Source of the DNA: Larimichthys crocea
Taxonomy: Eukaryota > Chordata > Actinopteri > Sciaenidae
Assembly: GCF_000972845.2 (NCBI RefSeq)
Contig: NC_040011.1
Coordinates: 24,047,567 to 24,111,566 of the forward strand
Direction of reading: 5' to 3'
Length of the DNA: 64,000 nucleotides
The notes under the pieces are model-generated. The model saw nothing but the letters and a program-made list of their open reading frames with translations. It was not told the DNA's origin and did no database searches. A program made the translations under genes and the position numbers. Each line of letters starts with the position of its first letter. The first letter of the stretch is position 1. Positions 1-12,714 of this stretch are shown here, piece after piece.

Positions 1-75
1 CCAGAGCCACCACACTGAGCTTCACATTGGATCTTCAGAAACCTGTGGGGGATGTCATGGAGACCCAGTCAATGT
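1..75 (+). repeat. Interspersed repeat family A, end fragment
   Basis: CCAGAGCCACCACACT and CTTCAGAAACCTGTG match the right part of the fuller copy at 37560-38005 and the fragment at 5595-5715. The window cuts the copy. Confidence 0.65.
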
Positions 76-839
76 TCAGATCAAACAGAATCTGCTACTT
101 TATGGTTCTAGACAGAGTTATTAGGATTGTTTTGGTCAAAATGCTGAGAAGAAAAATTAGGTGTGCAAACATGGAGCTAACGGCACTTGCTGTTACCATG
201 GTTGCCAATATAACCAGTATTTAACTCTGTGAGGATATAACTTATGTTTTTTAAACACACAATGATTATCGGCCTTTTATCCGATGATTTTTTACCTTGA
301 GCTCACCTACAGAAGGACTGATGTCTCTGAACTCTTTTTAAGTCTGTGATTCCAGTGAACTTGAACTGTTTCTTTAACTTTTTTCTTTGAGCTCCATCAA
401 AGCATAAAGTGTTTGTTCACTGCTACACAACTTAAATATTGTATCCAGTGCTGAAGCACACACTACAACACAGTAAGCTCTGCTCTGCAGTACATAACTT
501 ATAGTACTTTTGTTCTCTTTCTCATAGTTTTGGAAATACAATAATGTTTTTGACAATAAAGTGCAGACTATAGTGTAAGCCTTTCCTGTTGCCATAAAGA
601 AATTTGGTTTAGATGTGACTTTTCTCTCTCTCTGTAACACTTTATTTAAAGTTTGAAATTAAACTTAATACAGATAGACCTCTCAACAACACTCTAGTAG
701 TGGTCTACACAGATATGATAAAAGGTGGAAACTCAGCTACCTTTAGGTAAAAATTCTTTTTGTTGTTGTTGGATGCATGACGGATAGTGATGAGGAAGTC
801 CACTGTAATTACTCGTAATCCCACTGTGGTAACCAGTGT
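76..839. other. No feature recognised
   Basis: AT-rich sequence without a credible ORF, repeat end or RNA gene on either strand. Confidence 0.5.
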
Positions 840-1010
840 GGGTATTACTTCCAACCATCCAACAGCTAGAAGCCCAGCTTGGCGTCTGTCTTTCAGCCTT
901 TTATTTCACCAAGCTCTCACCAACAACTTCGAGGAAGAGGGTGAGGTGAGGGGTATTCAGTTAGTTGCAATTTGGTTGACTGAATCCTACACACTGGACC
1001 TCAGAAGATG
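840..1010 (-). repeat. Interspersed repeat family B fragment
   Basis: The part at about 865-920 (CAGCTTGGCGTCTGTCTTTC onward) is the reverse complement of a segment near 14430-14480 and 40010-40050. It ends with TCCTACACACTGGACCT (990-1006), the same terminus as the complete MITE at 18316-18601. It links family B to that MITE type. Confidence 0.6.
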
Positions 1011-1853
1011 TCACGCTCACACAGTAAATCAATGCCATTCCCATTCACGTTCGTCTCTATAAGGTTTACAGTACGGCAGTCTAGATCATAATTGTGACAT
1101 TTTCCATACGAGGCCTCTGCAGTGTTTGGTGAGTATCTGATAAACCTTCATACAGACTCACACACACTTCAGACAGACAGAACGTCTGCCTCCTGGGCCA
1201 CTAATGGACACAGAGCAGCAGAGATCAATACGAGCAGACACACACAGCTGCCTGAGAGGGAGAGGAAGTGGTCTAACTGGAACAGATTAATGGACTGTGC
1301 TGGTGGATTTACTTTGTATTGCAAGTTTAATAAGTGACAGAAGGAAATTACGTGTGCATGTGTGTGTGTGTGTGTGCTTATTAACATAATGTAGACTACA
1401 TATTTTCAATATCATTAATGTAATGTGCTCCCTCTCTTCATGCAGTGCATGTAGTCAAGATAAAAGCTCATTCTCGGTCAGCTCTGTGTTTTCATACCAA
1501 CATAAAATATTCAAAAGAGAAATTACACCACATTAATCTGTCACATGATCGATCTTAGTGATTATATCTTACATCCAGTCTAGTTCTCTCTGCTGATAGA
1601 CAAGAGGTTGGAACACTCGGCTCTGATGCTGATGAGCCAAAATTATGAGAGAGGCAGCTGAACAGAATGTGCGTTTAAGTGAACATGGAGTCTTCTGGCC
1701 TTGTGCTCGTTGCTCGAGCTGGCAGGAGATGGCAGCAGGCGAGAGTGGGTGGGAGTTGTCCATACTTGTCTGATAAAATCTTTACTGCCTGGTAGAAAAC
1801 ACTGAACGGACTGTAAATGTGTGTGTCTTCATGTATATAACAACATCAGGAGT
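1011..1853. other. No gene recognised
   Basis: Contains a short TG tract near 1360-1376 and otherwise unremarkable AT-rich sequence. Confidence 0.5.
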
Positions 1854-2002
1854 GAAGTTTGAGGCTGGCTACAGAATAAGTCAGTCTCCATAGGTCCCTA
1901 TGTTAAAATGTCCAACAGCAGAAATAAACATGTTTACAGCCTGGTACAAAAAACAGTTTTGGTCTCTATAGCAAATTTCCCCGTTCATAACAACTGTACT
2001 GG
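1854..2002 (+). repeat. Interspersed repeat family A fragment
   Basis: Shares GTCAGTCTCCATA, AGCAGAAATAAACATG and TTTACAGCCTGGTACAAAAA with copies at 37600-37720 (plus) and 42745-42945 and 35996-36136 (both inverted). It abuts the piggyBac-like element. Confidence 0.75.
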
Positions 2003-2034
2003 GTCTTGTACCTGTACTATTATTTATGACAGTT

Positions 2035-3249
2035 TTAACCCTTACAAACTGTTCATATTTAATGCTTTCACAGTATGGTCTGGATCAATTTTGATCCGGT
2101 CCAAGAAAATCCTCATAAAAAGTGTCTATACTAAATTTTGAACTACACATTAATAAATGAATTATTATTCCTTAGTTTATTATTTAGATAGCATGAGAGT
2201 GCATTTTTAGGTTCTACACCACTCGTTTTTTAGATAAAAAATATCACACTATATCATGTCCTGTTTTACCTAAGACATGACAGCCATTTAAATCGTTTTT
2301 TCTGATAGTGAAAATTGCAAGAACATTTTGGAACTGTTATAATATAACCATTGCAACCATTAGACACTGTCCTTACTGACACATCCTCTGATAAATCACT
2401 ATCAGCTTCCTCATCGTGGAAGATCTGATGAACAGCCTCTTGAATAGTAAGTCTTACACACACAAATTGATTCTAATTTGTCTGTTTTTAGATTATGTTG
2501 CTACATTGCAGGTGCAGGTAAATGGACTGTTCACACACCGATGGCACAGCCTTCAGGAGAAATTTGGGGTTCAGTATCTTGCCCAAGGACACTTCAGCAT
2601 GCAGACTGGGTGGGATCGAACCGCCGATCTTCTGATTAGCTCCACCTTAGCCACATTAGCTCTACCTCCAAGCCACAGCCACCCCAGTGGTGCAGGTGTG
2701 AGTGTCTGTGTCGAGGCACCCCCTGACCTCTGTATGACCTTTGTTTACCATATATTGCCTACGCTGTTTAACTATTGCACTGTTTCGAGGTTCCCCCCGA
2801 CCCTTCAAAGAGCAGCAGGTGCCTCTCCCTACCTGGCCACCTGTGGCGGGAACACAGACTGTGTCAAGGCCACCCCCCTTGAACTCAGACACAGAATATA
2901 CAGTTTGACTGTTTCAAGATTCCCCAGAACAAACATTTTCTTTGATTTGACCCATACTAGTGGGTCTGAAATCCATCTCAATAGATCCGGGTCAAATTTG
3001 ACCCGGAACAGCCTCAATGCATCAAAATTTGTAGTATAACATTTTAAAAAATGTTTTAATTTTTGCGTAAATTTCAGTTTAAAAGAATGACATGTAGGAT
3101 ATTTTTAACTACTGAAGTGTCAAAATGGTCAATTTTGACAATTATTTATTATTAAAATTGTATTTATTTATTTATTTTTTACTTTAAATGCTACAAATGT
3201 CACATTTTTTGGTGTTAAAATAAAGAGTAAGTTGTATCTACAGGGTTAC
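2035..3249. mobile_element. piggyBac-like non-autonomous element or relic
   Basis: The left edge reads TTAA-CCCTTACAAAC (2035-2049) and the right edge ACAGGG-TTAC (3240-3249), the layout of piggyBac ends (TTAA target, CCCT/AGGG termini) with one decayed base on the right. Inner palindromic phrases, GATCAATTTTGATC near 2085 and GGGTCAAATTTGACCC near 2989, lie near each end. On the minus strand, 2463-2266 could encode a 65-residue peptide containing RLTIQEAVHQIFHDEEADSD, resembling the acidic N-terminus of piggyBac-derived transposases. A family G repeat appears to have inserted at about 2515-2660. The overall assignment is tentative. Confidence 0.5.
2515..2660 (+). repeat. Interspersed repeat fragment (family G)
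   Basis: Contains TTTGGGGTTCAGTATCTTG, CCCAAGGACACTTC and a GGGATCGAACCGCCGATCTTC phrase, the same theme as 25628-26020 and 28150-28220. It sits inside the piggyBac-like element. The class is unknown to me. Confidence 0.55.
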
Positions 3250-3439
3250 AAAGAATGAATATGTGACAGGAACTCTTCTTTTGAGAAAATCAGGCATGGC
3301 TTCACGCATGGTGTGTATTTGCTAATGCCTTCTCCTGTTCTTGCAGTCACTTTGCATTACTACAGAACTTTTAGAGTCATGAAACTTGTTTTGGACACAC
3401 AATCCATCTCCAAAAAAAAAAAAAGAGAGAAACTCCCAG

Positions 3440-4040
3440 ATTACCTTTTTAATAGCTTGCTAACTCCTTAATTTAATTTGTTTGGCGAGGAGACGGGAGC
3501 TTGTTGGAGGCGATGACACGTACAGTTCAGCAGGAGTTTTTGACCACTACACTGTTTTCTGAGAGGACATTAATTATCTTCATATGCCAGCGTCCCCTCC
3601 TGTTTGTCTTATCTATTACTATCAGTGGAATGGATGAAAGTCATTACACTGAATGATGAGTTTGTGTTCGCATGGTTTACACAAGAGTTCAATTACAGCG
3701 TATAGATCTACTTTCAGCTAATGTTTTCTGAAGACAAACAAACCTCCAACTTAATGAGCAGCTCGCTAGAACAAATTTGGACTAAATTGAATTAGACCTT
3801 GTGCTGATGCGAGCCCATGCTGAGCGTTCTGCAGACTCGGCCATTTGTCAGTGCCACAGAAGTGATGATGTTAACGTGACTTAAAAACAAATCTCGCTGT
3901 GTAACGAGCTGAGGACCTGGTTATGAAATGCGCGATGTAATTACAAGTCATTTTAAGTCTCATAGCAGTTATTGTTCGCTATTATCAGGCACACAAAGCA
4001 GCAGCCACTTCACTGATGGACTGGAGACTGCTTCCATTTG
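3440..4040. promoter_or_regulatory. Candidate conserved non-coding element
   Basis: A repeat-free block with mixed composition, homeodomain-like TAAT cores (ATTAATTATC near 3570, GTAATTACAAG near 3937) and few simple repeats. It has the look of deeply conserved vertebrate enhancers, but this is judged by texture alone and no alignment was possible. Confidence 0.25.
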
Positions 4041-5594
4041 TCACTGTCACACACACACACACACAAGGGAAAATTCATACTAATACACACACATATAAAC
4101 ATAGTGTAGATACATAGACACCATACAATTATACAAGGGTCAGCACACAAACACACACAAGCTAATTCAGCGGTAGTTTAGTGTTGATGAGCCCAGTTAC
4201 AATGTATAAAACAACAACTTGGTTAACTGATGTGTTAACATTTTTTTGGTTTGCTGAAAAGTCATGTTTTTTAAGACATTACAGATGTTATTGTATTGTA
4301 TTTTCTTCTTAAATATGTCTAACACTGTTTCCACAACTAGTGCTCTTAAAGGTCCTGTGTTAACCTACATATGATTTTTAATATTTATTAGTAATTATTT
4401 AGATTGCCTTCAAATGTTGAAGAGACATTCATGATTCCTTGAGGATGATATAGGATGCCATAATAGGACGGTAAACATACCTGCTAAACATCATAATGTT
4501 GTCTTCTCATCGTGAGCATGTTAGCACACCTTTAAAAACACCTTTGTACTAATGTGCGGCCTCATAGATCTTCTAGCATGATTGTAAATTCTTCTGTTTC
4601 AGCAGCATTTACATATTTCAGTGTGTTACTATGACCTGAAATTTAAAGCTCTGTTTCTGTGTTGGTGCAGTGTCGCACTGGATAACTCATATTTCCAGCT
4701 CAGTGGGAGGAAGGGTGCTGGTGAGGGTGTCGCAATGCCAATCCAGCTGTCTGCGTGTCACAGAAATGCACTGGTAAGAACACAGAGAAAGAAATCACTA
4801 TATATCGTTATATTGTATATATAGTTATTCTGTTTTTATCTAATAACACTTTATCAAGCAAAGTACTGTTGCTATGGTTACATGCAGTTTATTATACCCC
4901 GTGGACTCATTTACCACCCACGTCTGCACCTATGTTCAGATATTCAAATAGGTCTTTTTGTTTATTAATGGCAGTCAATGGCAATCAACCAATCAGAGCA
5001 TCTTCATATACAGTTAACGGATTAATTACCTGAGCATGTACATTAAAAATAAAATCTGGATTGAATAAGAACTCATTTAGTGAATTTACCATGGAGTTCC
5101 CCATTTTAACCCACCAATGAAAAACAAGTATTTCCTTTGACCATAAAAGTATCTCGAACATGTTAACTACGTTGCTTCATGGATTCTGAGGCAACTAAAA
5201 TTGAAAAAATGATTGAGTGGGTTAACTCTGGTTACTCTGCTGATTAACCTCCTCTCTGTGATCATCTGTAGTGTTTTTTTCACGCAGCCCCAGTTTGTCT
5301 GTTTCTGTCAGAAGAACCATGGGTCAAACAGAAACTCCTGCTCTGCTGCACTGACACATCGATCAAATCACTATTTCATGATCATCTGACAAGATAAAAA
5401 CACAGTGAAAGAGACTTGAGTTTGATCTGTTGGTGGTCTCCTCTAGCTTGTCAGCCTTTGACTGCAGGGTCCATGATGTCAAAGTCAGGATGTCCCATCA
5501 GTGATCAGCTCTGATCTACCTCTAACTTTGCCATGAAACTGATAGCAGAGTGCTATTCAGAGTGAAACTCAGTCCGCCTTTGGTCCGTCAATGA
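4041..5594. other. No gene recognised; repeat family C fragment
   Basis: At about 4465-4620 the phrases ACCTGCTAAACATCATAATG and GTGAGCATGTTAGCAC resemble a common teleost repeat whose other part is at 12715-12960. A short CA tract lies near 4050-4065. The rest shows nothing I can assign. Confidence 0.45.
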
Positions 5595-5715
5595 TCCGCG
5601 TCTGGAGGCGGAAGTAGCAGGACTACCATGTTGGTAGTCCTGCTACTCAGAGCCACAGAGTCTGTGGCTTTAAAACAGCTCTTCAGAAACCTGTGGGTGA
5701 CGTTACACGGTCCAT
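5595..5715 (+). repeat. Interspersed repeat family A fragment with a perfect hairpin
   Basis: AGAGCCACAGAGTCTGTGG and CTCTTCAGAAACCTGTGGGTGA match the right part of the copy at 37560-38005. Within it a 15-bp stem (5613-5627 and 5633-5647) closes on a 5-nt loop, ATGTT. The other copy has no such palindrome. Confidence 0.65.
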
Positions 5716-6421
5716 TCTTTGTACTGTCATTGGTTACACCCCTACTGCTATGCATTGCAGCAAGTGCTATTGGCTAGCATCAGTAATGTAGTGTAGAATC
5801 TCTGTAAATCACAGAGAGCTGAAGCTGAGCAGCCCAAGTGTTTCATTGGACACAAATGTAGTATAGGTCCTAAGTGCAGGATTGGAACTTTGTATTGCTT
5901 ACCATGAAACGACAAACTCGTGGTGGTGTTGTCGGCAACACTTTAACTCAAGTTACATCACAGATGCTCAAACAGTGAAAATGAACTGACAGAGTTGTTT
6001 TTAGTCCATCTGAGGTTGCTTAGTCTCATATTCAAGAAGTGGCTTCCAGTTGATGGCTCATGTTCAGTTTCTGGTGTTTCAGTGTCTTTGAATGAGAAAA
6101 CCAAAAAAGCGAGAACATTTTCAGGGTCATCTCTCCATCACTCTGTGGGCTTCCTCCACTCCTCTGTGTGTGTGTTTTGGTAGGGGGTACACTCACCTTC
6201 ACCCATTTCCTTGACCCAGTTTCAATGTTGTGTCTCTGCTGCACCTTTTGAAAGCTGAAGGAAAAGAAATCCCATTTAAATCCCCCCCAACATGTCTGAC
6301 CTTCTCTGCAGCCCCTCTGCACAGACACACACACACACACTGCATGTTGTCCTCTTTCTGCCTGGCTTCACCACAGAATTTGGACAGAAGAGTTGAATTA
6401 TTCAGTATAACTCCACCCACC

Positions 6422-6455
<34 letters not shown>

Positions 6456-7637
6456 GTCATCAGATTAAAGTAGAGGTGGAAATTACAAATCACTTCACAG
6501 ATTGAAGCATTTTAGTCTGCTCACATCTTCACTTCTTTGGGCTGTTCTTTTCTTGACCATGACAATGTGTCCATTTTTCAAGCACCACAGCAGCTGGCCT
6601 CCGGTTCAGCACCATCCTGTGCCTGCAAAATAAAAAGTGTCATCCATATGCAGCCTATTTTATATTTTATGTGCAGATTTGACTGCAGAAAGAAATAAAC
6701 CGTGTACAGCTGAATCATCTAACCTTTCAAATGTTACGTGAAAGCTTCCCAGCTCATGCGTCTGGTTTTACGGCACATATCGTGTGTCAGTGTATAATCC
6801 TGTAATTCTGTTTATCTTTGCCAAAATAAAACCTCCATGTGTGTAGACAGCTTACTTCGGTTTTGTCGCTTGACAGACCTCACTAACCGCAATAACAGTG
6901 ACATCAGAAGAGAGCAGTGAGTATAGGGTGCAGGGTTTGTGTGCTACAGTTAGTTGGTAGACTTTTAAATAGCCTACTTTGATTAGAATCCTTCATGTGT
7001 TGTTCATGTTAATTCTTACCCCCAATGTTCATCAAAGGTGCGTTGTTGTGTTCCAGCTGGAGACTGAAAGACACAACAGCATCAGTCATTTCAGCAGAAA
7101 GCAATGTGACAAAGTGACAAAGCCCTCCGGCGGCTGGAAGAATTATGTGTCTTGTCCGTTGGAAGCAAACTAAAGATTCAGGTGACGTAATTATACTGTA
7201 GAGCAGAATTCTGTAGAGGGAGGAGGTCAACCAAACATCAGGGTTTGACTTTAGTTTGTTTCCTGCTTCTTTCCAGCAATCAAAGTTGACTTCACCATGA
7301 TGACCACGGTTATTATTAGACCCATGATTACAGTGGCTCCCTGTTTGCAGCACGCTCATTTGAACCCAAATCATGCCCTTTGTCTGAACCTAACCAAGTT
7401 ATTTCTGTGCCTGTAGGAGCTGCATTTATATTTATTCAAATTTATGTAATTGTTGATCTTTTTGCATTTTTGTCATTGGTGATCGGAGGGTTAGTTGAAG
7501 GGTTAGGGTTTGGGGAATCAACTGAAATCCCCACTGAAGCAGAAGCTGGCATTGCATGCCCTTTCTCCCAGTCTGCACTCCTTCTTCTCCCGCAATTTAG
7601 TCAGGACTACTTTTTTTTTTTTATTAGTATGTGTTTA
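5716..7637. other. No gene recognised; one (CA)n tract
   Basis: Contains a (CA)15 tract at 6425-6454 and a shorter one near 6328-6340. ORFs crossing them are repeat artefacts. No family similarity was seen elsewhere in the block. Confidence 0.5.
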
Positions 7638-7768
7638 CAGTCGTCCCTGGCTATAACGTGATTCACTTTTTGCGGACTCGCTGTTTCGCGGATTTTTTTG
7701 TGTGTAATTTTGCATGCTTTTTTTTTTACAGTGTACTGTACAGCATGAATGCGCATTGTGTTCGGCAC
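7638..7768 (+). mobile_element. Tigger/pogo-like MITE, left-end fragment
   Basis: Begins after a TA with CAGTCGTCCCTGGCTATA and matches the complete element at 40074-40387 for about 130 bp (TTCACTTTTTGCGGACTCGC, TGTTTCGCGGATTTTT, TTTTGCATGC). The right half is absent or too diverged to see. Confidence 0.75.
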
Positions 7769-9818
7769 CGTCAGAGGAACTGTGAAATACGCGTGTTACT
7801 GGTACTGGTAACTGGTACAGTTACTGGTAATAATTTTTTTCATGTGAGACGTGTCCGGTGGTGTTAGGGTTAGGCACTTGTTTGGGAGATTATGCAAATG
7901 AATGTCATCTACAAACACTATGATTACAAATTAAAATACACATTTTAAGGACAGTGAATGAACTGCATCTAGTGTTAAAATGAACAGTGAAAACACTAAA
8001 AAAAACATTTTTGGAAACAGAAGGTGCTGGTCTGACATACTGCACACTCTCTGTCCATGTAGTAAAAATAATGAGAACATTGTAATAAGTGTCGAAGAAA
8101 AAAAACAGTTTGTTTTTGCCACTACACTGCCCAACCCTAACCAAACTTCATCCACAGCGCTGTCACATCATAAAACAGATTTATTTTTCCAGCGGGCACA
8201 TCATGTCGTCCTGTCGTTGTTGGACTGAGATCAGAAAACGTGTCGTTCTGCAGGGCAGTGACAGACGATGTGTGTTTTATTATTTGATATGGAAGACTTG
8301 TTGTCCAGCTGTGTTGCAGCAGCCAGAGGCAATCCGATGTGCCAGTGTCCACTTTGTGTAAGGAGCATCTCACACTCTCACAGTTCACAAATAACAACTC
8401 AGCATTAAATGAATTTCTAAAATCCTGAAGGTAATGCACTTCTGGAACATTTCATTGGAGGTTTGAACAATGATGGAGCCTTGACACAACCCAAACAGCC
8501 CATCCAGCAGTTATCCAGCAGTGCTGAACCTCGCTTTTAGGTGTGCAGGACAAAAGAAAATGTTGAGTCTCTTTATTTTTAGATGGCATTTTTTTTTTTC
8601 TGAATGACAAAAAAATAAAATGATCCGAGCACTTCTGGACCTCACTATACTTGCACTGTTGTGCTGTCTTGTCATCTTTGTCCCGCGACATGCTTTTTCT
8701 TTCTTGACAGTTAAGCTCTCTCCATCTCTGGGTTGTTATTTTGGTTTGTTTCTCCCCTTAGGCCAAGCTTATCAGACAGACCCTGAAGTATTGACGCCAA
8801 AATCCCAGTCTGGTTTCTATGCGCTGCTCAGCAGGTGGCTGCACGTACACACACACACACACACACGCACAGGTTTCAGTCCTGAGGGACGAAAATAAAA
8901 AATAAAGAATATAATACCACTTCTGCCTTGACTCATATGGAATTAAAGAGCTTTCTGTCTTCTGTTTCAGATTCTTCTTTAACCTCCAGCCATCCTTCCA
9001 ACAAGACAGATTTTGTAGCCTGTGGTTCATCACAGCAGGCGCGCACACAAACACACACACACACGTACACATGGATACCTAATAGATGAATCCTTGGCTA
9101 GCGAACGCTGCAGATGTCACCGCTGCGCTGATGAATGTTCATTCTGCGAGCTTATAGCTCAAATATAATTACAATCACAGACACGCAAGACATGCAACCA
9201 AATGTGTTACTAACTGTTAACACACAACAGCCTGAAAGGAGCAAGACAACGATAGCTGTGGTTCATTTCAGAGGCAGCGAGGAGTTAAGGGGTAGAGGGA
9301 TGAATGTGTTTCTGCTCCATGAATCAATTTAGAAAGTGGTGTATGTGGATCTATTTTATCTTATTTATTAACATTATATATTTTCTATTTTTATTATTTA
9401 ATATAAATTTTTATTGTTATCTTATTTATTCAGTTTTATCTGTTTGCAACAGTAGGATCCCTACCATAGTAAAGAATAACAGCTTCACAACATCCAACCA
9501 AGTGAAGAACACTCTCCAACATTCTCCAAGTCTACTATAAAGAGAAGACTTCACAAGAGCAAATACAGAGGGTTCACCACAAGGTGCAAACCATCCAGAA
9601 ACCTCAAGAACAGAAACCCAGACTGGAATACTTCTGGACCTAACTGTACATTCCTGTGACTAAATGACAGCAGTATGACTACACTAAACTGATGCAAAGT
9701 GTTATTTTTCTTATTTTAACATACCACCTTTGCAGGACCATGAAAAATCCTAAAAATGCAATTAGGGTTCTGTTCCATTCATATTTTGAACAGATTGTGG
9801 AGTTTGCTCAGTATAACA
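7769..9818. other. No gene recognised
   Basis: Holds short CA tracts near 8849-8866 and 9045-9064 and AT-rich sequence near 9340-9440. No coding or repeat assignment could be made. Confidence 0.5.
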
Positions 9819-9910
9819 ACTAAATAAATACCACACATATGACACAAAACTAAATAAATACCACACATACGACACAAAACTAAATAAATACCACACATAT
9901 GACACAAAAC
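9819..9910. repeat. Tandem repeat, 30-bp unit, three copies
   Basis: Three near-identical 30-bp units with core CTAAATAAATACCACACAT then GACACAAA. Copies one and three are identical; copy two differs by one base (CATAC for CATAT). Confidence 0.95.
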
Positions 9911-10789
9911 TGCCTCGCTAGCTCAGTAGTGTTGTGACCAAGACACCTACTTGAATAAAAATCAGTTTTCCATGGACAGTTTTAGCTACTACATCCATAA
10001 AATTCACATGTGATATACCTATACCTAACATAGCTATATTTGCGACTCAGCTCAAAATGTATAGAAAAAAGATTGATGTAATCATTACCAAACTTTATGA
10101 ACAACATTTTCTCTACGCTCACGGAACAGTTTGATCTCCGACATGCTGGGTACACACCTGTATTAACAGGGCAGTCTAACAGCCATGCTGAATTGTAAGG
10201 AAGTAAACCACCGCTGTACAAGTGCTGTGTGTTCATATGCATGTGGGGAAGAGCAGCAGATGGTCATTTTATGTCCCGATACCATCCTCCTCTGAGTGTT
10301 CACACATGAAGACAAAATCCAAAAAGACCCATGGCAGATATTCAGACAGAGATCTAAAAACTACAAGCTAACAACCTGTGGCATTTATTCAAATAACCGG
10401 CAGATGGTGCGGAGCAGATAGAGGAGCAGCTGAGAGGCGAGATAAGGAAACTCCACGTGGAGTCTGTTTGGTGTCCTGATCTAAACACCTCAGTGTGTTG
10501 CTGGACGCTTCAGAGGAAGTCAACGACTGGTGGTTTCCTTTAGTGTTGCGCTGTAGAGGACCTACAATTCAGGACAAATAAATAATGAGTTACATATGAT
10601 ATTCATTTTGAAGGCATTCTAACATGCTCACCCTTGACTTACACTAAAATATTCAGCTAATACAGATAGAGCTTTAAGCTGAAACCATAAGTCAATGGTG
10701 AACTGAAACTGTTATGCCACCTTTTACCGTCTCTATCGCTCTGTGCTAACAAGCAATTAAGATGTCAATATTGTTTGCTACTGTTTTCA

Positions 10790-11405
10790 AGTTCAAAGCC
10801 TCAAAGTCTGGAAGCTGCTTTAATGTAGACTGGGAGCCAGAGCTTTCAGCTATCAGGCTCCTCTTCTGTGGAACAAACTACCATTCTGGGTTCAGAAGGC
10901 AGACACGGTCATCACCTTTAAGAGTAGACTTAAGACTTTTTGATAGAGCTTATAGTAAGGGCTGCCTCAGGTCATCCCTGAGTTATGCTGCCATAGGATT
11001 AGACTGCCGGGGGACTGTGGTCCTGCACAACATCCACTACATTACTACTGTCATTATTGCTACCATATCTCCATTACACTTTATAGCTAGTTAATGATTT
11101 GCTGCTGCTGTGCATCTGTGTCTCTCTATCTCTATCACAGTTTCCATTGCTACTGTAATCATTTTATCATTCATTGTAATTCATTGTCATTTCATCAGTC
11201 ATTATAATTGTACAACCTCTTCCTGAGGTTTCTTCCACCTTTTTTCCCTGTTAAAAGGGTTTTTGTGGGCAAGTTTTTCCTGACTTGAACCGAGGGTCTG
11301 AGGACAAAGGGTGTCACTCCCTGTACAGATTGTAAAGCCCTCTGAGGCAAATGTACTTTGCGACTTGGGCTATACAAATAAAATTTGATTTGATTTGAAT
11401 TAAAC
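10790..11405 (+). mobile_element. L2-like LINE: ORF2 C-terminus and 3' UTR remnant
   Basis: From 10833 one frame reads GARAFSYQAPLLWNKLPFWV followed by a TFKSRLKTF segment, the conserved C-terminal end of L2/Maui-type LINE polymerases in fish. A 3' UTR follows, with the phrase CCTGAGGTTTCTTCCACC (11224) and an end TACAAATAAAATTTGATTTG (11375 onward), giving the short repeat tail at the right end. It is 5'-truncated, as usual for LINEs. The ORF is broken after the TF segment. Confidence 0.8.
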
Positions 11406-12714
11406 ACTGGTATAATAATAAATAAACCTATTGGTTTACTGATCTAATACAGGTTCTGTGTAAAAAGACGCTCATGATATTAGTTGTTTTACAGCATGAA
11501 TTTTATCCAAAAGTAAAGTCACCAAAATGTACCTTTGAAATTATTCATCATATATCAGTGCACTGTGACACCTCATTAGTCATTAGGTTATTTTGGCTCT
11601 TCAACATTAGATATATATTTGGACCTTTTCATCTGATGTGTCTCTCCTGATCATGATTCTGTGATGTTGTGCTGTTAGCTATCTGCCCCCCCAACCTAGC
11701 TGTCAAATGTGTCATTTTAACAATTTTAATAATGAAAAAAATGTGTCTTTATATTTGAACTCTTCTCTTTTTACTCCTGCCGTGCAATCCATATTGCTTC
11801 GACCAGGAGATGGTACAATCAGAGCCACCAGGAAGAGTCAATAGTGCTGAGACAAGGACACGATTCCTCACCAGCTTCCCAGTCAACACTGCTGATTGTG
11901 CTTAATGAGATCGAGTTCACTTAAATACAGCATGATATCAGAGAGCACACTGATAGATTAAAGTTGAACTGACTCCAAAAATCTCATTAAAAATCCTATA
12001 AAAGGTGCTAAGAAAGGTGCTATCGTCCCCCATAATATCAAATTTAGACTTTTTCTTATTCTATCAAAACTGAATTCAGGTGATTGTTGTCCGCACATCA
12101 GGGCTAGTGCAAGATTTACACGGTGTGCATTCACTAAAATGTGAACAAATATCAGCTGTAAAAAACACAAGGCACAAGTGAAGACCACAGCTTACTGAGC
12201 TACATGACATGACATTTCCTCTCGGCCACCAGCAGGTTGACCTTTTTGGCCTTTAGTGAAATATTCTGACATGCAGATTCAGATAGTAATAGCACCAAGG
12301 GGATGAATCCTACTGACTTTGGTGAGTCCCTGACCTTTCTCTTAACTCTAACAGCCAAATTCTACCGGGCACGTCCCGTGTGTGCCGGGGCCGCTGGAGC
12401 TAATTGCGGTTCTAGTAAAGTGCTGTGGTCCATTTCAAAAGTGTGTGGGGGTTCTATTTTACAGCAGCTTGAGTCGATTGGAGATTCGGAAACAGTATAC
12501 AGGAGATGGTTGATTTTCAAAATAAAACACTGTGCAAACTTTTGATCGTAAAAACAGCCGAAAGGGAAATAATTAACTATGCAGCATATTTACATATTTA
12601 GAAGCACATACACCAGAAAAATACCAAATTAAAATAACTTGCTCAGGCAAGTTAACAAAGTCTCAGACCAAAACAGCGTTATTGCTGCAATGTGACAAAG
12701 ATATGACCGATGGG
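11406..12714. other. No gene recognised
   Basis: AT-rich. Near 12355-12400 there is a GC-rich phrase (TCTACCGGGCACG, GTGTGTGCCGGGGCC) that could be the end of a hAT-like MITE, but no partner end was found. Confidence 0.4.

Noticed and set aside
2416..3039. 207-codon ORF, the longest open frame in the window
   Set aside because: It crosses a family G repeat and the end of the piggyBac-like element; the translation has no recognisable domain and does not match a transposase.
7860..7880. GTTAGGGTTAGG, telomere-like
   Set aside because: Only two units; not an interstitial telomere array.
9819..9910. Regular 30-bp repeats considered as a CRISPR-like array
   Set aside because: Units are contiguous without spacers and the DNA is clearly vertebrate.
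9913..9950. TGCCTCGCTAGCTCAGTAG, similar to a tRNA 5' half with an A box
   Set aside because: No B box, anticodon stem or acceptor complement follows, so it is not a tRNA gene; at most a SINE-head trace.
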